NCBI RefSeq assembly: GCF_900105585.1
Contig: NZ_FNRT01000002.1
Span: 2,480,001 to 2,544,000 of the forward strand
Origin: Nocardioides exalbidus
GTDB lineage: Bacteria > Actinomycetota > Actinomycetes > Propionibacteriales > Nocardioidaceae
DNA: 64,000 bases
Direction: 5' to 3'
Shown here piece after piece: positions 35,184-44,322 of the stretch (position 1 is the first letter of the stretch; every line of letters starts with the position of its first letter). A program made the translations under genes and the position numbers. The notes under the pieces are model-generated. The model was not told where the DNA came from. It saw only the letters and a list, made by a program, of their open reading frames with translations, and made no database searches.

Positions 35184-35385
35184 CTGTCGTCCGGGTGCCG
35201 GGCGGGACGTCGGGCGTCCCACAGCACCCGCCACACGACGTGGGCGCCGAGCAGGCGCACCGGAGCGACCGCGCTGACCCGACGCGGCGACGGCAGCGTC
35301 GGGCACGCCGAGCTGGCGAGCGTGGAAGGTATGGACATGATCTAGCACCCCGTTTTCTTGAACACGACACCGTACGTCCGAGCCA
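35184..35385. other. Intergenic region without a supported gene
   Basis: About 200 bp between the sucCD terminator and the convergent lipoprotein gene. The short ORFs that cross it lack ribosome-binding sites and overlap the terminator, so I see no gene. Confidence 0.5.
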
Positions 35386-36105
35386 TCAGCCGACCCCTAC
35401 CGGTACCCCGTCGAAGGCCGCCATCGCGGCCACCGTCCTGCGGAGCGGTCGCCGGGTCGCGGCGATCCCGGCCTCGAGCTGCCCGGCGTCCCACTGGCCG
35501 TACGTCGACGACACGAGCAGCGCGGCGCCGACGGGCACCACGTGCACGACCGTCGCGCCCGGACCGGGTTCGCCGTCGAAGGCGTAGGTCTGCACGAGCG
35601 TCGCGGCCGGGGCGGGACCGAAGGGCGACGTGCGCACCTCGGTGGTCACCTCGGTCTCGCCGATCACCTCGACGCCGCTGCACCGGGCCGGGAGCCCGGC
35701 GACGGCCTCGGCGACCGCGGCGGCCTCGTCGGCGCTGTCGAGCAGCACCAGCTCGCGGGTGTTGGCGGACTCCCCGCCGCTGTTGTCGGCGACCATCCGG
35801 TCGCGGGCGTCGAGGCCGCGCAGGGGGGTGGTGCCGCACAGGGCCAGGTCGCGCAGACCGGTGCCGGTGCGCGAGGTGGGGACGACGTCGTCGGGCCCGC
35901 CCATGCCCGCGGCGAGGGGGAAGTCGTCGGCGATCGCGACCACCGGCTCGGTCGTCGCCGAGGAGGCGGCCGCGGGCGCGGGGGCCTCGGCGTCCGTCCC
36001 GGCGGCTCCGTCGTCGTCGGCGCGCACCGCGCACCCGGACACGACCAGGGTGCCGGCCAGTCCGGCCGCCAGGACGGCCGTCGTGAGCGCAGGGCGGAAC
36101 CTCAT
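35386..36105 (-). CDS. Lipoprotein with PknH-like sensor domain
   Basis: 239 residues. Signal peptide with lipobox LVVSGC (Cys ~25), then an Ala/Pro/Thr linker and a domain of ~175 residues with two Cys (LALCGTTPL, LPARCSG). The order CG..., RELVLLDSADEAAAVAEAVAGLPARC, a beta strand block and a final helix TYGQWDAGQLEAGI parallels the outer domain of the sigma-fusion protein encoded 45 bp upstream. Both resemble PknH-type extracellular sensor domains. Probably co-transcribed with, and working beside, that sigma fusion. The function is unknown. Confidence 0.65.
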   Translation of the reverse strand: MRFRPALTTAVLAAGLAGTLVVSGCAVRADDDGAAGTDAEAPAPAAASSATTEPVVAIADDFPLAAGMGGPDDVVPTSRTGTGLRDLALCGTTPLRGLDARDRMVADNSGGESANTRELVLLDSADEAAAVAEAVAGLPARCSGVEVIGETEVTTEVRTSPFGPAPAATLVQTYAFDGEPGPGATVVHVVPVGAALLVSSTYGQWDAGQLEAGIAATRRPLRRTVAAMAAFDGVPVGVG

Positions 36106-36150
36106 GCCCCTTATGACTACGTCGGGGACGAAAAGGTTGCCTCCGGCGCG

Positions 36151-38043
36151 TCAGCCGCCATCGAGGGTGTCGAGCCGGTCGAGGACGCGCCGCGCGAGGG
36201 CGACGAAGTCGGGCCGCGACATCGTCATGTTGCGGTCGGGTGCGAAGCCGAGCTGGGAGACCGCCGAGCCCTCGCGGGCGATCGCCATGAGGAAGGGGTA
36301 GGACTGGTTGTCGTTGAGCTGGAACGTCAGGGCCCAGACGCTGAGGTCACGGCCGTCCGACGACGAGCTGGCCAGGGGCGTGACGCTGGTGCCGAGGTTG
36401 GCCTGCCCGCACGCCTGGATGCGCGAGCGCACCTGCTCGACGAACGACCAGGCCCTGGCCTGCTTCATCCGGCCCACGGCCTGGGTGAGGCCGAGCTGGG
36501 TCGCGTTGGGCGTCTCGGGGAAGACGAAGGTGCGGGTGAGCGCCTTGCGGATGCCCTTGCCCTGGAAGGACGTCCGGTCGCACCGGGTCGCGGCGTCGTT
36601 GCTGCGCGCCCTGACCGGGTCGAGGCCGACCCACGGGCCGCGGACGGCCGCGACCGGGGGCAGGTCGACGACGGCCAGCACGCCGGGCGGGTTGCCGATG
36701 TCGAGCGGGCGGGTGGTGTTGCTCCGCGCCCGGCCGGCGCAGACCGCGGCGGCGTCGGTCCCGCAGAACCCGTTGACGGCGGCGGCGAGGCCGGACAGGG
36801 CTGCCTGGTCGCTGACCGGGCGGCCGCGGGTGCTGACGACGTTGGTGATGAGCAAGGAGCCCGTGCGGGCGATGGCGACAGTGATGTTCTCGGGGGTGCG
36901 GCCCCACGAGCGCAACCGGAAGGCACGCGCCTCCTCGCCGACCCGCTTGACCGTCTGGGTGGTGAGCAGCTGGGTGCGCGGGTCGACGCAGCCGGCGACC
37001 CACAGCGAGGCCGTCACGAAGGCGGCCTGCGCCGAGGCGGCGTCGGGGGACCGCTCGACCATCTGGACGGCGGTCGTCTGGACGCTGGTGACCTCGCGCC
37101 TGCGGGTGCGCTGGTTGTCGCCCTTGCCCACCTTCTCGGTGACCGTCCGGGTCGAGGACCCCTCCCACGAGCGGGTCAGCGCGGACACCGTCGTCGGGTC
37201 GGCGAAGCGCTCGCGCTGGCAGGGCAGGACCAGCCCGTCACCGCCGAGGTTGTCGCTGGTGGAGGTCTCGGCCCAGTCGAGCCCCGACCCGAACCGCGAC
37301 AGCTGCGCGGGCGCGAGGAGCGAGTCCTCGCTCACCAGCTCGGCACCCGCGGGCACCACCGGGTCGTGGACCGTGATCGTGCCGGTCGCCTTCTCCTCGC
37401 TGAGGCTGGTCGGCTCGGCGCCGGACCCTGTCGCCACGAGCGAGCCGGACACGACGAGCGCCGCCGTCGCGAGACCGGCACCGATCACGGTGTGGGTGCG
37501 CCGACGGGCCGCACCCGCGCGTCGTACGACGGTCGCGCGGGGCCAGCGGATCTCCTCGAGCGGGGCGGAGAGGTCCTCGAGCAGGCGGCGTACGTCGGTC
37601 GTGGGCACGTCGCGGTTCAGCGAGAACTGGGCGGTCGCGGTCTGCAGCTCGCGCTCGGCGTCGGCACGGGTCAGGCCGACCTCGCGCCCGATCGAGGTGA
37701 GGGTCAGCGAGGTCAGCCCGTGCAGGACGAGGAGCTCGCGCTGGCGCGGGGTGAGCTTGGAGAGTGCGTCGAGGGTCGCGCGGCACTCGGGGTCGAGCGA
37801 CTTGTCGCGGTGCCAGATGCGGGCGGTGTGGCGGCGCCGGGCGCTCCGGAAGGCCAGCGGGCGGACGTAGCCGTCGCGGTCGTCGAGGACGGCGACCTTG
37901 CGCCAGTGGTGCCACGCGACGACGAAGGCGTCCCGCACGGCGGCGCGCGCGGCCGGTGCGTCACCGGTGAGCGCGTAGGCCTCGTGCAGGAGTCGCGTGC
38001 GGGTCTCGACGTAGTAGGCGTCGAAGGTCTCGGGGCTCCTCAT
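36151..38043 (-). CDS. ECF sigma factor fused to a TM helix and extracytoplasmic sensor domains
   Basis: 630 residues from the ATG at 38043. Residues ~1-145 are a SigE-like sigma factor (region 2 RTRLLHEAYALTGDAPAARAA, region 4 LTPRQRELLVLHGLTSLTL). Residues ~184-206 form one TM helix (GAGLATAALVVSGSLVATG). The remaining ~420 residues are outside and contain two tandem PknH-like domains, each with a pattern of paired Cys (LPCQRER/WVAGCVD/GFCGTD; RCDRTS/IQACGQ). The chain is open with no frameshift. The fusion implies a membrane-tethered sigma factor, perhaps released by proteolysis. Confidence 0.75.
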   Translation of the reverse strand: MRSPETFDAYYVETRTRLLHEAYALTGDAPAARAAVRDAFVVAWHHWRKVAVLDDRDGYVRPLAFRSARRRHTARIWHRDKSLDPECRATLDALSKLTPRQRELLVLHGLTSLTLTSIGREVGLTRADAERELQTATAQFSLNRDVPTTDVRRLLEDLSAPLEEIRWPRATVVRRAGAARRRTHTVIGAGLATAALVVSGSLVATGSGAEPTSLSEEKATGTITVHDPVVPAGAELVSEDSLLAPAQLSRFGSGLDWAETSTSDNLGGDGLVLPCQRERFADPTTVSALTRSWEGSSTRTVTEKVGKGDNQRTRRREVTSVQTTAVQMVERSPDAASAQAAFVTASLWVAGCVDPRTQLLTTQTVKRVGEEARAFRLRSWGRTPENITVAIARTGSLLITNVVSTRGRPVSDQAALSGLAAAVNGFCGTDAAAVCAGRARSNTTRPLDIGNPPGVLAVVDLPPVAAVRGPWVGLDPVRARSNDAATRCDRTSFQGKGIRKALTRTFVFPETPNATQLGLTQAVGRMKQARAWSFVEQVRSRIQACGQANLGTSVTPLASSSSDGRDLSVWALTFQLNDNQSYPFLMAIAREGSAVSQLGFAPDRNMTMSRPDFVALARRVLDRLDTLDGG

Positions 38044-38116
38044 GACCGCTCCACGGTACGGGGTGGCGGCGTGGCAGCGCGATCCGAGGCGGGCTGCGGG
38101 TGATGATGGCTCGGCC

Positions 38117-39421
38117 ATGACGTCCCTCCTCGCGCGCCCCGACCACGCCAGGACCGAGGCTGCCCGCCCGCGTCCGCTGGTGCTGATCGCGACGCTCGGC
38201 GGGGTGATGGCGGCGCTCGGTCCGCTGGTCGTGCTGCTGGCCGTCGGCGTCATCGGCTGGTTCGTCAGCGACGCCGGCGTGCACGGCGCACCGCGCGACG
38301 GGATGCGGATGGGCGCGCTGGCGTGGCTCGCGGGCCACGGCTCCGGCTTCGCGGTGATGGGCGCCCGGATCACGATCGTGCCGCTGGGCGTCACCGCGAT
38401 CGCCGCGTGGTCGATGTGGCGCCTCGGCCACCGCGTCGGCGACTCGGTCTCGGGCCACGGCCCCGACGCCGACCGGATCTCCGACGGCGAGCGCGACTTC
38501 ACGGTCCCGACTGCCATCGCCCTCTTCTTCGCCGGCTATGCCGTCGTGGCCGTGGTGGTCGCGACGCTGGCGGCCGGCACCACGGCCGACCCGTCGGTGC
38601 CCCGCGTGCTGGGCTGGACCATCGCGCTGACCGCCCTCGTGGCCGCGCCGGCCATCGCGGTCGGCTCGGGCCGTGCGGCGATCTGGGCCGCCTTCACGCC
38701 TGCCACCGTGCGCGCGGGTGCGGCTGTCGCCGGGAAGGTGCTGACCGCGCTCGTCGCCGTGTCCGGGCTGCTGTTCCTCGTCGCGCTGGCGACGTCGTTC
38801 GACGATGCCGCGACCATGGCCGCCCGGCTGCACACCAGTCCGTCGGAGGCCGCGCTCTACTCGCTCGTCAACGCCGCCTTCCTGCCCAACGCCTCGCTCT
38901 TCGCCGGCTCGTGGCTGCTCGGCCCGGGCTTCGTCGTCGGCGGTGCCACGATCGTGTCGCCGGGCGCCGTCGTGCTCGGCGCGCTGCCGCTCGTCCCGCT
39001 ACTCGCCGCGCTCCCGTCGGTCGGCACGCCCCCGGGCTGGGTCGGCCTGGCCATGGTCGTGCCGCCGCTGGTCGCAGCCGTCGCGTCCTACCGGGCCCTG
39101 CGCGGGCGGCCGCTCGCGTGGGACCAGTACGCCCTCGCCGGCTGCGGCGGCGGCCTGGTCGCCGGGGTGGCGTTCGCGGTGCTCGCCGCCCTCTCCGGCG
39201 GATCGGCCGGACCCGGCCGGATGCGCTTCGTCGGCCCGCTCGTGCCGGACGTCCTGGTCCACGCGGTCACCGCGTGCGGTGTCGGCGCGCTCCTCGGTGC
39301 GGCGCTCCCGGCCGCCCTGGCCTGGCGCGCCGCTCGCGCCCGGGCCGCCGATGACGAGGCTCGAGAGGGCGCAGTGGAGGATGTCCCCGTGGACGCATCC
39401 TCCGACGACACCCGAGCCTGA
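38117..39421 (+). CDS. PerM-like multi-pass membrane protein (DUF6350)
   Basis: 434 residues, about 10 TM helices, starting at the ATG 38117. The sequence and its place directly between sucCD and purN-purH match the DUF6350/PerM family, whose M. tuberculosis member Rv0955 (PerM) has the same neighbours and is linked to cell division. Features: RPLVLIATLGGVMAALGPLVV (cut), GPGRMRFVGPLVPDVLVHAV and an acidic C-terminal tail. The divisome role here is by synteny only. It ends 2 bp before the next gene. Confidence 0.72.
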   Translation: MTSLLARPDHARTEAARPRPLVLIATLGGVMAALGPLVVLLAVGVIGWFVSDAGVHGAPRDGMRMGALAWLAGHGSGFAVMGARITIVPLGVTAIAAWSMWRLGHRVGDSVSGHGPDADRISDGERDFTVPTAIALFFAGYAVVAVVVATLAAGTTADPSVPRVLGWTIALTALVAAPAIAVGSGRAAIWAAFTPATVRAGAAVAGKVLTALVAVSGLLFLVALATSFDDAATMAARLHTSPSEAALYSLVNAAFLPNASLFAGSWLLGPGFVVGGATIVSPGAVVLGALPLVPLLAALPSVGTPPGWVGLAMVVPPLVAAVASYRALRGRPLAWDQYALAGCGGGLVAGVAFAVLAALSGGSAGPGRMRFVGPLVPDVLVHAVTACGVGALLGAALPAALAWRAARARAADDEAREGAVEDVPVDASSDDTRA

Positions 39422-39423
39422 CA

Positions 39424-40626
39424 GTGGGGGCTGGTCACGGCCACGGCGAGCACCCCTCGCTCGGCCCCGCTCCCCAGCGCCTGCGGGTGCTGATGGCCGT
39501 GCTCGTGGGTCCGCTCGTGCTCGCCACGCTCGTCGGCCTCGTGCTGCTCTGGCCCGACGGGGACCTGGAGATCACCGCACCGGGGGTCGAGGTGCAGCGC
39601 GGCACGGCGGAGGTCACCGAGTTCGTCCCGTGCCGGCTCGCCGGCGGCAGGGAGGTCGAGGGCTGCCAGGCCGCCACGATCGACGTGCTGAGCGGGCCGG
39701 GTGAGGGCGACTCCGCCACCGCGGTGCTGCCCTACGGCGAGAAGGCGCCGAAGGTCGACATCGGTGACCGGATCATCGTCTCCTACACGGCGGGTGCGCC
39801 GGAGGGCGAGCAGTACGCCTTCCAGGACTTCGACCGCGGACCGCCGCTCCTCACGCTGACGATCCTCTTCGCCGTGGGCGTCCTCGTGCTGTCGCGCTGG
39901 CGGGGGATCGGCGCGCTGGCGAGCCTGGCGTACTCCCTCGTGCTGATCGCGATCTTCACCCTGCCCGCGATCATGCAGGGCGAGTCGCCGCTGGCGGTCG
40001 CGGTGGTCACGGCGTCCGCGATCATGCTCGTCACCCTCTACCTCTCCCACGGCTTCAGCGTCCGCTCGACCGTCGCGATGCTCGGCACGCTGGTCTCGCT
40101 GGTGGTGATCGGCGTGCTCGGCTGGGCGTTCACGCGCGTCGGGCACTTCACCGGGCTGGTCGACGAGGGCAGCCAGTACATCTCCAGCGTCGCCGTCCAG
40201 GTCGACCTCAGCGGCCTCCTGCTCGCCGGCCTCGTCATCGGTGCGCTCGGCGTGCTCGACGACGTCACGGTGACCCAGACGTGGGCGGTGTGGGAGCTCG
40301 CCGACGTCGACCCCGACGCCAGCACCCGCACGCTCTTCGTGCGCGCCATGCGGATCGGCCGGTCTCACGTCGCCTCGACGGTCAACACCCTCGTGCTCGC
40401 CTACGTCGGCGCCACGCTCCCGCTGATGCTGGTGTTCTCGGCGATGTCGCTGCCCTTCGAGATCGCGGTGAGCCAGGAGGTGGTGGCGCAGGAGGTCGTG
40501 CGCGGCCTCGTCGGCGGGCTCGGCATCATCGCCGCCGTCCCGGTGACCACCGTGATCGCGGCTCTCGTCGCCGGACGCCTGGTGAAGGACCGGACGGCCG
40601 GCACGGGTCCCTCGCACCGCGCATGA
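39424..40626 (+). CDS. YibE/F-family membrane protein
   Basis: 400 residues from the GTG at 39424. One N-terminal TM, an extracytoplasmic beta domain (~45-140, VDIGDRIIVSYTAG), then seven or so TM helices containing LSRWRGIGALASLAYSLVLI and GALGVLDDVTVTQTWAVWEL. That conserved pattern and PxxxAMLGTLVSL belong to the YibE/F family of unknown function. It is closely spaced after the PerM-like gene and before purN. Confidence 0.82.
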   Translation: MGAGHGHGEHPSLGPAPQRLRVLMAVLVGPLVLATLVGLVLLWPDGDLEITAPGVEVQRGTAEVTEFVPCRLAGGREVEGCQAATIDVLSGPGEGDSATAVLPYGEKAPKVDIGDRIIVSYTAGAPEGEQYAFQDFDRGPPLLTLTILFAVGVLVLSRWRGIGALASLAYSLVLIAIFTLPAIMQGESPLAVAVVTASAIMLVTLYLSHGFSVRSTVAMLGTLVSLVVIGVLGWAFTRVGHFTGLVDEGSQYISSVAVQVDLSGLLLAGLVIGALGVLDDVTVTQTWAVWELADVDPDASTRTLFVRAMRIGRSHVASTVNTLVLAYVGATLPLMLVFSAMSLPFEIAVSQEVVAQEVVRGLVGGLGIIAAVPVTTVIAALVAGRLVKDRTAGTGPSHRA

Positions 40627-40661
40627 CGACGCTCGCGACGGCTGCTCCCGCCGGCCACCCC

Positions 40662-40667
40662 TAGAAT
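40662..40667 (+). promoter_or_regulatory. -10 hexamer of a leaderless promoter for purN
   Basis: TAGAAT ends 6 nt before the GTG of purN at 40674. No ribosome-binding site is near. A matching -35 is not clear. Confidence 0.55.
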
Positions 40668-40673
40668 CCCTCC

Positions 40674-41288
40674 GTGCCCGAAGCCCGTCTCGTCGTCCTC
40701 GTGTCGGGTTCCGGCACCAACCTCCAGGCCCTGCTCGACGCCTGCGCCGATCCGGCGTACGGCGCCCGCGTCGTGGCCGTCGGCGCCGACCGGGAGGACA
40801 TCGAGGGCCTCGCGCGTGCCGATCGGGCGGGCGTCCCGACCTTCGTGCGGCAGGTGTCCGACTTCGAGACCCGCGACGGCTGGGACGCCGCGCTGGCGAC
40901 CGTGGTCGAGCGGTTCGAGCCGGACGTGGTGGTCTCGGCCGGCTTCATGAAGCTGCTCTCGCAGGACTTCCTCGACCGGTTCCTCACCCTCAACACCCAC
41001 CCGGCGCTGTGCCCGGCCTTCCCCGGGATGCACGGTCCGCGCGACGCCCTCGAGCACGGCGTGAAGGTCACCGGTGCGACCCTCTTCGTGGTCGACGCGG
41101 GCGTCGACACCGGGCCGATCGTCGCCCAGGTGCCGGTGCCGGTGGAGGAGGACGACGACGTCGCCTCGCTGCACGAGCGGATCAAGGCCGCCGAGCGCCA
41201 GATGCTCGTCGACGCGGTCGGCCGGATCGCCCGGGAGGGCATCACCGTCGAGGGACGCCGGGTTCGCATCGGCGCCGTCGCTCGGTAG
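40674..41288 (+). CDS. purN: Phosphoribosylglycinamide formyltransferase
   Basis: 204 residues from the GTG at 40674. Signatures: LVSGSGTNLQALLDA, GADREDIEGLARA, VVSAGFMKLLSQDFLDRF, NTHPALCPAFPGMHGPRDAL (catalytic Asn-His) and the formyl-folate region VDAGVDTGPIVAQ. It catalyses the third step of purine synthesis with 10-formyl-THF. The purH riboswitch and gene follow. Confidence 0.95.
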   Translation: MPEARLVVLVSGSGTNLQALLDACADPAYGARVVAVGADREDIEGLARADRAGVPTFVRQVSDFETRDGWDAALATVVERFEPDVVVSAGFMKLLSQDFLDRFLTLNTHPALCPAFPGMHGPRDALEHGVKVTGATLFVVDAGVDTGPIVAQVPVPVEEDDDVASLHERIKAAERQMLVDAVGRIAREGITVEGRRVRIGAVAR

Positions 41289-41294
41289 TCTTCG

Positions 41295-41366
41295 GACCAC
41301 ACGACTGGCGCAGGTGGGCCACCACCAGGGAGTGACGCGCGGGAGCATCGAACGCCTGGGTGCCCC
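41295..41366 (+). promoter_or_regulatory. ZTP (pfl) riboswitch upstream of purH
   Basis: The conserved pfl/ZTP elements are in order: ACGACTGGCG (41301-41310), then CCACCAGGGAG around 41322-41332, a GC stem with a variable loop, and CGCCTGGGTGCC (41353-41364). Spacing fits the two-domain aptamer with a pseudoknot. ZTP, which builds up when 10-formyl-THF is short, would switch on purH expression. It lies between purN and the purH GTG at 41393. Confidence 0.85.
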
Positions 41367-41392
41367 GACTCGAACCACACCGAGGAGTCCCC

Positions 41393-42961
41393 GTGTCCCC
41401 GACCTCTGCCGACCAGATCGCCATCAAGCGCGCGCTCGTCTCCGTCTACGACAAGGCCGGTCTCGACGACCTGGTCCGCGGCCTGCACGACGCCGGTGTC
41501 GAGCTCGTCTCCACCGGCGGCTCGGCCGCGCTGATCGAGTCGCTGGGCCTGCCCGTGACCAAGGTCGAGGACCTCACCGGCTTCCCCGAGTGCCTCGACG
41601 GACGGGTCAAGACGCTGCACCCGCGCGTCCACGCCGGCATCCTCGCCGACCGTCGCCTCGACTCCCACGTCGCGCAGCTCGAGGAGCTCGGCGTGGAGCC
41701 GTTCGACCTCGTCGTCAGCAACCTCTACCCGTTCACCCAGACCGTCGCCTCGGGCGCCAGCCCCGACGAGTGCGTCGAGCAGATCGACATCGGCGGGCCG
41801 TCGATGGTGCGCGCCGCCGCCAAGAACCATCCCAGCGTCGCCATCGTCACCTCGCCCGCGGCGTACGACGCCGTGCTGGCCGCCGTCGCCGCCGGTGGGT
41901 TCACGCTGGCCGAGCGCCAGCGGCTCGCGGCCGAGGCGTTCGTGCACACCGCGACCTACGACGTGCACGTCGCCTCGTGGATGGGCAACGTGCTGACCGA
42001 CACCAGCGACGGCTCCGGCTTCCCGGCGTGGATGGGCGGCACGTGGGACAAGGCCGGCGAGCTGCGCTACGGCGAGAACCCGCACCAGTCGGCCGCGCTC
42101 TACACCCAGCCCGCGCGCGGTGGGCTGGCGCGTGCGGAGCAGCTCCACGGCAAGGAGATGTCCTACAACAACTACGTCGACGCCGACGCGGCCCGCCGGG
42201 CGGCCTACGACTTCGACGAGCCGGCCGTGGCGATCATCAAGCACGCCAACCCCTGTGGCATCGCGGTCGGCGAGGACGTGGCGGCGGCGCACCGCAAGGC
42301 CCACGCGTGCGACCCCGTCAGTGCCTTCGGTGGCGTGATCGCCACCAACGTCGCGGTCTCGGTCGCGATGGCCGAGCAGGTCGCCGAGGTCTTCACCGAG
42401 GTCATCGTGGCCCCGGGCTACGAGGACGGTGCGGTGGAGGTGCTGCAGGCCAAGAAGAACATCCGCATCCTCACCTGCGAGCCCGTCGCCCGGGGCGAGG
42501 TGGAGATGCGACCGGTCTCCGGCGGCCTGCTGGTGCAGCAGCGCGACTACGTCGACGCCCCCGGTGACGACGTCTCCACCTGGACGCTCGCCACGGGCGA
42601 GGCCGCCTCGCCCGAGGTGCTCGCCGACCTGGCCTTCGCCTGGCGCGCGTGCCGCGCGGTGAAGTCCAACGCGATCCTGCTCGCCGCCGACGGCGCGTCC
42701 GTCGGGGTCGGCATGGGCCAGGTCAACCGTGTCGACTCGTGCCGGCTCGCGGTCGAGCGTGCGGGGGACCGGGTCACCTCCGCGGTCGCCGCCTCCGACG
42801 CGTTCTTCCCGTTCCCCGACGGCCCGCAGATCCTCATCGACGCCGGCGTGAAGGCCATCGTCCAGCCCGGTGGATCGGTGCGCGACGCCGAGGTCGTGGC
42901 GGCGTGCGAGGCCGCCGGCGTGACGATGTACCTCACCGGCACGCGCCACTTCTTCCACTGA
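41393..42961 (+). CDS. purH: Bifunctional AICAR transformylase/IMP cyclohydrolase
   Basis: 522 residues from the GTG at 41393. IMP cyclohydrolase N-terminal domain: [50 protein letters not shown] domain: [36 protein letters not shown] and [15 protein letters not shown]. It catalyses the last two steps of de novo IMP synthesis. It is controlled by the ZTP riboswitch in its leader. Confidence 0.96.
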   Translation: MSPTSADQIAIKRALVSVYDKAGLDDLVRGLHDAGVELVSTGGSAALIESLGLPVTKVEDLTGFPECLDGRVKTLHPRVHAGILADRRLDSHVAQLEELGVEPFDLVVSNLYPFTQTVASGASPDECVEQIDIGGPSMVRAAAKNHPSVAIVTSPAAYDAVLAAVAAGGFTLAERQRLAAEAFVHTATYDVHVASWMGNVLTDTSDGSGFPAWMGGTWDKAGELRYGENPHQSAALYTQPARGGLARAEQLHGKEMSYNNYVDADAARRAAYDFDEPAVAIIKHANPCGIAVGEDVAAAHRKAHACDPVSAFGGVIATNVAVSVAMAEQVAEVFTEVIVAPGYEDGAVEVLQAKKNIRILTCEPVARGEVEMRPVSGGLLVQQRDYVDAPGDDVSTWTLATGEAASPEVLADLAFAWRACRAVKSNAILLAADGASVGVGMGQVNRVDSCRLAVERAGDRVTSAVAASDAFFPFPDGPQILIDAGVKAIVQPGGSVRDAEVVAACEAAGVTMYLTGTRHFFH

Positions 42962-43030
42962 TGTTGCGCATCCCGCACCGCGTGGCGCATGGCGGAACAT
43001 TCGGACTGTCGGAAGGACCTCTCCCGTGCC

Positions 43031-43036
43031 TAGACT
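43031..43036 (+). promoter_or_regulatory. -10 hexamer of a leaderless promoter for folD
   Basis: TAGACT ends 7 nt before the GTG at 43044 and favours that GTG over the one at 43026, which would lie upstream of the predicted transcription start. Confidence 0.5.
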
Positions 43037-43043
43037 GCCTGCC

Positions 43044-43892
43044 GTGACCGCACAGACCCTCGACGGCGCAGCCACCCTGCGGACCATCAAGGCCGAGCTC
43101 GCCCAGCGAGTCGCCGCGCTCAAGGAGCAGGGGGTCGTGCCCGGCCTCGGCACCGTGCTCGTCGGCGACGACCCCGGTTCGCACTGGTACGTCGGTGCGA
43201 AGCACAAGGACTGCGCGGAGATCGGCATCACCTCGATCCGGCGCGACCTGCCGGCGACGGCCACCCAGGCCGAGGTGGAGACCGTCATCGACGAGCTCAA
43301 CGCCGACGACGCCTGCACCGGCTTCATCGTGCAGCAGCCGACCGGCCTCGACGAGTTCGCCCTGCTCTCGCGCGTCGACCCCGACAAGGACGTCGACGGC
43401 CTGCACCCGACCAACCTCGGCAAGCTCGTCCTCGGCGAGGCCGGCCCGCTGCCGTGCACGCCGGTGGGCTCGATCGAGCTGCTGCGTCGCCACGGCGTGG
43501 AGATCGCCGGCGCGGAGGTCGTGGTCGTCGGTCGCGGCATCACCGTCGGCCGCCCGCTCGGGCTGCTGCTCACCCGTCGCTCGGAGAACGCCACCGTGAC
43601 CCTGTGCCACACCGGCACGGTCGACCTCGCCGCCCACGTCCGCAACGCCGACATCGTCGTCGCGGCCGCCGGCGTGCCCGGGATCATCACCGCCGACATG
43701 GTCAAGCCGGGTGCCGCCGTCCTCGACGTGGGCGTCTCGCGCGTCGACGGCAAGGTCACCGGCGACGTCGCGCCCGACGTCTGGGACGTGGCCGGCTGGG
43801 TCTCGCCCAACCCCAAGGGCGTCGGTCCGATGACCCGCGCGATGCTGCTGTCCAACATCGTGGAGATCGCCGAGAGGTCCGTCGGCGCGTGA
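43044..43892 (+). CDS. folD: Methylenetetrahydrofolate dehydrogenase/cyclohydrolase
   Basis: 282 residues from the GTG at 43044. Active-site Lys in [11 protein letters not shown], then [38 protein letters not shown], and NADP-binding [17 protein letters not shown]-terminal [12 protein letters not shown]. It interconverts 5,10-methylene- and 10-formyl-THF and supplies purN and purH upstream with the formyl donor. It overlaps the DUF3017 gene by one base (TGATG). Confidence 0.95.
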   Translation: MTAQTLDGAATLRTIKAELAQRVAALKEQGVVPGLGTVLVGDDPGSHWYVGAKHKDCAEIGITSIRRDLPATATQAEVETVIDELNADDACTGFIVQQPTGLDEFALLSRVDPDKDVDGLHPTNLGKLVLGEAGPLPCTPVGSIELLRRHGVEIAGAEVVVVGRGITVGRPLGLLLTRRSENATVTLCHTGTVDLAAHVRNADIVVAAAGVPGIITADMVKPGAAVLDVGVSRVDGKVTGDVAPDVWDVAGWVSPNPKGVGPMTRAMLLSNIVEIAERSVGA

Positions 43893-44239
43893 TGACCGAG
43901 CCCGACCACGTCGAGCACCTCGAGGGCGAGCCCGACCCGCCGGTCGAGGAGGAGGGGCGCCGCTATCCCTCGACGATCGGGGGAGCGTTCTACCTGCTCG
44001 TCCTCGCCGTCGTGACGGTCGGCCTGGTGCTGGTGTTCTTCGACGAGTGGCGCACCGGCATCCGGGTGATGGGCGGCTCGCTGATCTTCGCCGCCCTCGT
44101 GCGACTGGTCCTGCGGACCCGCGACGCCGGCATGCTCGCCGTACGCCACAAGGTCCTCGACGCCTTCGTGCTCATCCTGCTCGGTGGCGCGCTGATCCTC
44201 CTGGCGGGCTCGATCCCGGACCAGCCCGGGGGTTTCTAG
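43892..44239 (+). CDS. DUF3017 membrane protein
   Basis: 115 residues with an acidic N-terminus and three TM helices (about 35-54, 60-77, 90-108; YLLVLAVVTVGLVLVFF, FVLILLGGALILLAG). The order folD-DUF3017-mdh is typical of actinobacteria. Function unknown. Transcript ends near the palindromic element at 44253. Confidence 0.8.
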   Translation: MTEPDHVEHLEGEPDPPVEEEGRRYPSTIGGAFYLLVLAVVTVGLVLVFFDEWRTGIRVMGGSLIFAALVRLVLRTRDAGMLAVRHKVLDAFVLILLGGALILLAGSIPDQPGGF

Positions 44240-44252
44240 CCACCACGCACGA

Positions 44253-44302
44253 GCGGTGCGTGAGACATGTCTCCGGGCACCGGAAGATGTCTCACGCACC
44301 GC
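44253..44302. repeat. Solitary 50-nt palindromic element (family P50), locus 2
   Basis: Perfect 16-nt arms GCGGTGCGTGAGACAT (44253-44268) and ATGTCTCACGCACCGC (44287-44302) around an 18-nt centre with its own CCGG...CCGG pairing. Compared with locus 1, left positions 13 and 16 and their right-arm partners have both changed so that pairing is kept. It lies between the convergent DUF3017 and mdh genes, 13 bp from the first and 20 bp from the second, and may act as a bidirectional terminator. Confidence 0.88.
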
Positions 44303-44322
44303 TCATGTGCGCGTGTCGTTGC

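Noticed and set aside
35138..35338. 66-codon minus-strand ORF after sucCD
   Set aside because: It overlaps the strong sucCD terminator, has no ribosome-binding site and no family resemblance.
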